The notes under the pieces are model-generated. The model was not told the DNA's origin, searched no databases, and worked only from the letters and a program-made list of their open reading frames with translations. Shown in pieces: positions 61,149 to 64,000 of a DNA stretch of 64,000 nt (position 1 is the stretch's first letter; each line of letters begins with the position of its first letter). The position numbers and the translations under genes were made by a program. Origin of the DNA: Candidatus Zixiibacteriota bacterium (lineage in GTDB: Bacteria; Zixibacteria; MSB-5A5; GN15; FEB-12); the NCBI GenBank assembly GCA_017999435.1, contig JAGNLV010000002.1, positions 1 through 64,000 on the forward strand. Direction: 5' to 3'.

Positions 61149-61170
61149 CTTGCAGCGCAAGGGCTGCAAG
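61149..61170 (+). terminator. Probable terminator after the RND pump gene
   Basis: Inverted repeat CTTGCAGC (61149-61156), 6-nt loop, GCTGCAAG (61163-61170), 53 bp after the pump stop. No T-run follows. Confidence 0.45.
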
Positions 61171-61380
61171 AGGATCCCGGACGGCGGCCGCCCGGCGAGC
61201 CGGCGGGATCGCGAACCGACGGTTTGACAGCACCGGTTGACTGCGCGCTGGCGATCCGGCGGGACTGTTGGATTGCGGGCCGACGGCTTGGCCGTCCGAC
61301 CTGATCGTGGGCCTGCGGCTCCGGATCGGCGGGGCGGAGTGGAACATCGGCGGGGGATTTTCGTTACAACAGTGCGGGCA

Positions 61381-61408
61381 TTGCGTATTCCGGTCGATAG
61401 CGTATATT
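61381..61408 (+). promoter_or_regulatory. ssrA promoter
   Basis: TTGCGT (61381-61386), a 16-nt spacer, TATATT (61403-61408). Predicted start near 61415, about 80 nt before the mature tmRNA 5' end, which RNase P would trim. Confidence 0.6.
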
Positions 61409-61442
61409 GGGGTTCGGCGATGACCCGCAGTGTTCTTTGACA

Positions 61443-61470
61443 GCTCAAGAGGCGGCGGCTTCTCTTGAGC
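61443..61470 (+). other. Hairpin in the tmRNA precursor leader
   Basis: Perfect 9-bp inverted repeat GCTCAAGAG/CTCTTGAGC (61443-61451 and 61462-61470) with a 10-nt loop, 24 nt before the mature tmRNA 5' end. Confidence 0.5.
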
Positions 61471-61494
61471 CTGCAGAAACGCTTGTCACGATAT

Positions 61495-61857
61495 GGGGGT
61501 GACCAGGTTTCGACGGGTTTAGCGAGGAGTTGTCGGCGTGCCGGGGATGTCTGGAGCCCCGTTACCAATTCAGGCAAACCGATAAATGGCGAAGCTAATT
61601 TCGCTATGGCTGCCTAAGAGAGAATCTTAGGTTCAGCCCGTCGCGCCCGATTTTGTCTTTCGGGTCGGGAGCCGCGGCGTCGATGACGGAAGGCTCGGTC
61701 GGCTGATGTCTCTAAAGCGGGCTTAAAGCTCAGAGGCTGGCTTCGGCGGTGGCCTGTCGATCGGCAGCGGTCGGAGCGAGAATGGTAGATCGACTACGCA
61801 CGTAGTTCGGCGGCTTGGCGTTAGATTCGGACGGGGGTTCGATTCCCCCCACCTCCA
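61495..61857 (+). ncRNA. ssrA: Transfer-messenger RNA (tmRNA)
   Basis: One-piece tmRNA of about 363 nt. The 5' GGGGGTG (61495-61501) pairs with CACCTCC (61850-61856) including a G3-U wobble, the alanine identity element. The T-arm GGGGG-TTCGATT-CCCCC is at 61833-61849 and the conserved GACCAGGTTTCGACGGG near the 5' end. The discriminator A is 61857; CCA is not encoded. The tag reading frame (61573-61617) reads GKPINGEANFAMAA then TAA. It rescues stalled ribosomes and marks the product for proteolysis; the tag ends in AMAA, close to the common ALAA. Confidence 0.93.
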
Positions 61858-61922
61858 AATCATTGTCCCACACTAAGTTACTATGACACAAGGGGTGGGA
61901 TGATTTGCCTATTCCCCCCACC
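61842..61922 (+). repeat. 12-bp direct repeat of the ssrA 3' end
   Basis: ATTCCCCCCACC occurs at 61842-61853 (T-arm/acceptor of ssrA) and again at 61911-61922. Short duplications of this part of ssrA are typical of integration sites, but this one is C-rich and may be chance. Confidence 0.35.
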
Positions 61923-61925
61923 CCT
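61891..61925 (+). terminator. Probable ssrA terminator
   Basis: Stem AGGGGTGGG (61891-61899) with CCCACCCCT (61917-61925), about 34 nt after the tmRNA, followed by CTTAT. The loop is long (17 nt), so the assignment is moderate. Confidence 0.5.
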
Positions 61926-62206
61926 CTTATCCCCCAACGAATTATCAACGACTTGCGATGACGTTGGTCACGATTTCGTCACACTCGACCAAACCAGATC
62001 ATAGTTAATATTGGTCTATATATCGCCGCCATGCATACAAGTCGCGCTTGCCTTACGTCTCCCCAGTTATGAGCATCACTCTTCGGACCCGGATCCATGC
62101 TAACATGCTTGAACAATGTGATCCGATAGGGCCAGAGTCAATTGAAGTCATTCATCTCAGTTACCATTTCGACGGTACGGCATCCCGGATATCACCTGTT
62201 AACTTG

Positions 62207-62235
62207 TTGCCCGGATTGTCAATAACTTCTATATT
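62207..62235 (+). promoter_or_regulatory. Promoter of the truncated kinase gene
   Basis: TTGCCC (62207-62212), a 17-nt spacer, TATATT (62230-62235), about 50 nt before the start at 62285. Confidence 0.45.
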
Positions 62236-62284
62236 ATAGCAGGCCTTAGGCAACCGGCGGAGTCAGTCCGCCACTACCGGGAGA

Positions 62285-62899
62285 TTGTCGATCGTGCCGG
62301 AAAGCGATTCAGACGACAAGACCCGATCGTGCACTCAGCTTCAGAAGGACATCCAGATCGGGCATTATCGCATCATCGAGCGCATCGGCGCTGGTGGCAT
62401 GGGGGAAGTGTATCTGGCTGAGGATACGGAGCTGAATCGAAAAGTCGCACTCAAGTTCCTTCCTCCCCATCTCTGTCAGGATGCGGACTGTCGCGCCCGG
62501 TTCAAGAGCGAAACGCAGGCGGCGGCGAGGCTCGATCACCCTAACATCGTTGCGGTTCATGAGGTCGGCGAGTACCAAGGTCGGCCGTTCTTCTCCATGC
62601 AGCACATCGAGGGGCAGTCGCTCAAGGAAGTGATTTCTGACAGGTCAGTTCCTATCGATCGCGTTCTCGAAATTGGGATTCAAGTGTGTGACGGTCTTCA
62701 GGCGGCGCACGAAAAGGGGATCACCCACCGTGACATCAAGCCGTCGAACATCCTGATCGATTCGCACGGCAGAGCGCGAATCGTCGATTTTGGTCTGGCG
62801 TCTGTACTTGGACTGGATCACAAAGAACAGCTGTTGTATCTACATGACGATTTGAGAGGAGAGCTAACCAGATGTCCCGTAATCGTGCCTCACAGTTAG
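62285..62899 (+). CDS. Truncated Hanks-type Ser/Thr protein kinase
   Basis: 204 aa. The N-lobe and catalytic loop are intact: glycine loop IGAGGMGEVYLAED, VALKFL lysine, HRDIKPSNILID, VDFGLASVLG. Immediately after DFG the sequence departs from the family (LDHKEQLLYLHDDLRGELTR...) and stops, so the activation segment, the APE motif and the whole C-lobe are missing. Not expected to be active. No other frame restores the rest, so it is a deletion or recombination junction rather than a one-base frameshift. It overlaps the next gene by 28 bp. Confidence 0.8.
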   Translation: MSIVPESDSDDKTRSCTQLQKDIQIGHYRIIERIGAGGMGEVYLAEDTELNRKVALKFLPPHLCQDADCRARFKSETQAAARLDHPNIVAVHEVGEYQGRPFFSMQHIEGQSLKEVISDRSVPIDRVLEIGIQVCDGLQAAHEKGITHRDIKPSNILIDSHGRARIVDFGLASVLGLDHKEQLLYLHDDLRGELTRCPVIVPHS

Positions 62900-64000
62900 T
62901 AGTTCTATTGTTCTTGCTGAGTACCCTTTCTGGGCTTGGAAGGGGACAGGAAGCGCAGACGGTCAATTGGCTCTCTTTTGATGAAGGCCTCAGACTAGCC
63001 AAAGCCGAGGGGAGGCCTCTGTTCCTATTCATAGGAGGTGAAGGCTGTCCAGAGTGCCCTCAGTATGAATCTGAAGTCATCCTTGGCGAAGACCTGCTTT
63101 CTGATCGGTGGGTGACGGCCAAAGCGCTGAAGATGTCGCAGTACGAGATCATTGGCTCACTCCAGGTCTCTCCGGAGGATATAAAGCGTTTTCCTCTGCC
63201 TGAACAATTCAAATCAATAGAGCTACCTGCAGTAGTGATGATAGCAATATCGGGTGAGGTCTGCGGGCCATACGTGGGACCGTTAACTCGAGATCAGCTG
63301 TACTGGACAGCGTCGGCAGTAGAGGATTGGAGCCTTCTTAACAAAGAAACCAGGAAGAAGCTCACTCGACATCCGTACAGCGTGGATGAGGTCGCACAGA
63401 CGTCGAAGGGTATCAAGCAGTTGGGTAGCCCGCTTCTTGGGGCTCCGTTCGGTGGACCCCTTGTTCATTCTGACACAAGTTCAACCAAGCAGCAGCCACT
63501 TACGTCGATTTTCGGAGGGGCACAATCTGGCGAAGTCAAGATCAGCGGGGCTGGAGGACAACTCGACGAATTGGCTGCGGCTGTCGCAGCCCACCCCGAC
63601 GATTCAGACAGCCGCTGGAAGATTGCAAATCTCCTGGAATACCAAGGTAGGTATCGGGAGGCTCTCACTCATTATCGGTGGATCGCCGGGGACTCCGCTC
63701 AAGTGGGGATTAGCGATAAGCGCCGCCGCGAGGCGAAGCTCCATTTGGCCACATGCGAATTCCTGGAACAGGCGGCGACGAAGGGAAAAGCATCTTCAGC
63801 TAACAAGGGAGTCTCCGAACAGGTTGCTTCAGGGCAGGTCGTTCCGAAGGGCAATCCTGAGAGTAATATTGTGCAGTCGGTGTTCCCGGAGTCTGCTCAG
63901 GAATATTCCACTGACCGTCCGGAATGGGGATATCTGGAGCACCTGGTCGCTGCTGTAGCCGTGGCAGGCGGAGTGACATTGGCTGGAGGGAATGATTCTG
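62872..64000 (+). CDS. Secreted thioredoxin-like/TPR protein, partial at the window end
   Basis: Open from the ATG at 62872 to the last base (at least 376 codons, 3' end outside). AGGAG lies about 10 nt upstream. A signal peptide (SQLVVLLFLLSTLSGLGRG) is followed by a thioredoxin-like domain (LFLFIGGEGCPECPQYESEV, with a CXXC), a linker, a TPR-like helical pair (SRWKIANLLEYQGRYREALTHYRWIAGD, about residues 245-275) and then a hydrophobic stretch (HLVAAVAVAGGVTLAGG) that may be a membrane anchor. GC content is clearly lower than in the core genes. No family recognised as a whole. Confidence 0.6.
   Translation, partial: MSRNRASQLVVLLFLLSTLSGLGRGQEAQTVNWLSFDEGLRLAKAEGRPLFLFIGGEGCPECPQYESEVILGEDLLSDRWVTAKALKMSQYEIIGSLQVSPEDIKRFPLPEQFKSIELPAVVMIAISGEVCGPYVGPLTRDQLYWTASAVEDWSLLNKETRKKLTRHPYSVDEVAQTSKGIKQLGSPLLGAPFGGPLVHSDTSSTKQQPLTSIFGGAQSGEVKISGAGGQLDELAAAVAAHPDDSDSRWKIANLLEYQGRYREALTHYRWIAGDSAQVGISDKRRREAKLHLATCEFLEQAATKGKASSANKGVSEQVASGQVVPKGNPESNIVQSVFPESAQEYSTDRPEWGYLEHLVAAVAVAGGVTLAGGNDS

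Larger units (their letters stand above)
61096..61494. other. Intergenic region between the RND pump gene and ssrA
   Basis: About 400 bp with no credible gene. It holds the hairpin at 61149-61170, the ssrA promoter at 61381-61408 and the hairpin at 61443-61470. The 61180-61340 part has repeated GC-rich fragments (variants of GATCCGGCGGG and GGCCGACGGCTTG) without open reading frame conservation. Confidence 0.55.
61858..62284. other. Region downstream of ssrA without a recognised gene
   Basis: About 425 bp of lower GC content. It holds the ssrA terminator and the promoter of the kinase gene. A 63-codon frame at 62048-62239 has no ribosome binding site or family resemblance. No integrase or tRNA is seen. 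Confidence 0.5.

Noticed and set aside
62048-62239. 63-codon plus-strand frame after ssrA
   Set aside because: No ribosome binding site, no family resemblance, and the region is otherwise non-coding in character.

Overview
The window is GC-rich bacterial chromosome, dense in genes on both strands. No ribosomal marker is present, so taxonomy is inference. The Gram-negative features (TolC, RND and MtrB-like barrels, LpoB-like lipoprotein), the many multihaem cytochromes and the mix of conserved genes suit an uncultured lineage near the FCB group (for example Zixibacteria-like), perhaps a metagenome assembly. Confidence in that placement is low.

Layout. 1-3.6 kb: DinB-like protein, DUF4430-like lipoprotein, a polytopic membrane protein and a PDZ protein. 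3.7-12.5 kb, minus strand: a multihaem electron-transfer locus. It holds an MtrA/DmsE-like decahaem cytochrome, a broken MtrB/PioB-like barrel, a 7-haem NapC/NirT protein with ImcH-like architecture, and two fusions of a periplasmic multihaem c domain (21 and 11 haems) to a membrane b-type cytochrome (CbcL-like). That is 48 CXXCH motifs plus one CX3CH, enough for a quinol-to-outside electron route, but the outer-membrane barrel is disrupted. 13-25 kb: HD-fold protein with a fused homoaconitase/aconitase-type enzyme, ArsB/NhaD-type transporter, Memo-AMMECR1 fusion, NfeD-slipin pair, frameshifted Hsp20, GT-C glycosyltransferase, and an LpoB/COG3014 lipoprotein pair.

25-28.2 kb: an ars operon (ArsR, ArsP-type permease, small thioredoxin, ArsF-like, ArsG-like) with a clear operator over its promoter. 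28.4-36.7 kb: a tight haem-synthesis operon hemA-hemC-hemL-hemE-hemN-hemH-hemY without hemB or hemD, the likely supplier of haem for the cytochromes. 37-43.8 kb: a TetR-controlled tripartite ABC-2 exporter operon (TetR, TolC, HlyD, two ATPases, two permeases) like E. coli CecR-YbhGFSR. 43.9-48.9 kb: small membrane protein, GDPD, MmgE/PrpD, an OmpA-like barrel protein and a lipoprotein built from about 36 hexapeptide D-T repeats.

49-56.8 kb: two SDR epimerases, a class V aminotransferase, and an SxtJ / NodU-type carbamoyltransferase / DUF5989 / SGNH hydrolase cassette, suggesting modification of a surface glycan or secondary metabolite. 56.9-61.1 kb: RND efflux adaptor and pump. 61.5-61.86 kb: tmRNA (ssrA) with a readable tag. 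Beyond it base composition drops and the genes become unusual (truncated Ser/Thr kinase; secreted thioredoxin-like/TPR protein running off the edge), which looks like the start of a genomic island at the ssrA 3' end.

Regulation visible in sequence: two near-identical CRP-type palindromes by the cytochrome genes (a weaker one before hemA), ArsR and TetR operators, and at least four sigma70-like promoters whose -10 box lies 6-7 nt before the start codon, predicting leaderless mRNAs.
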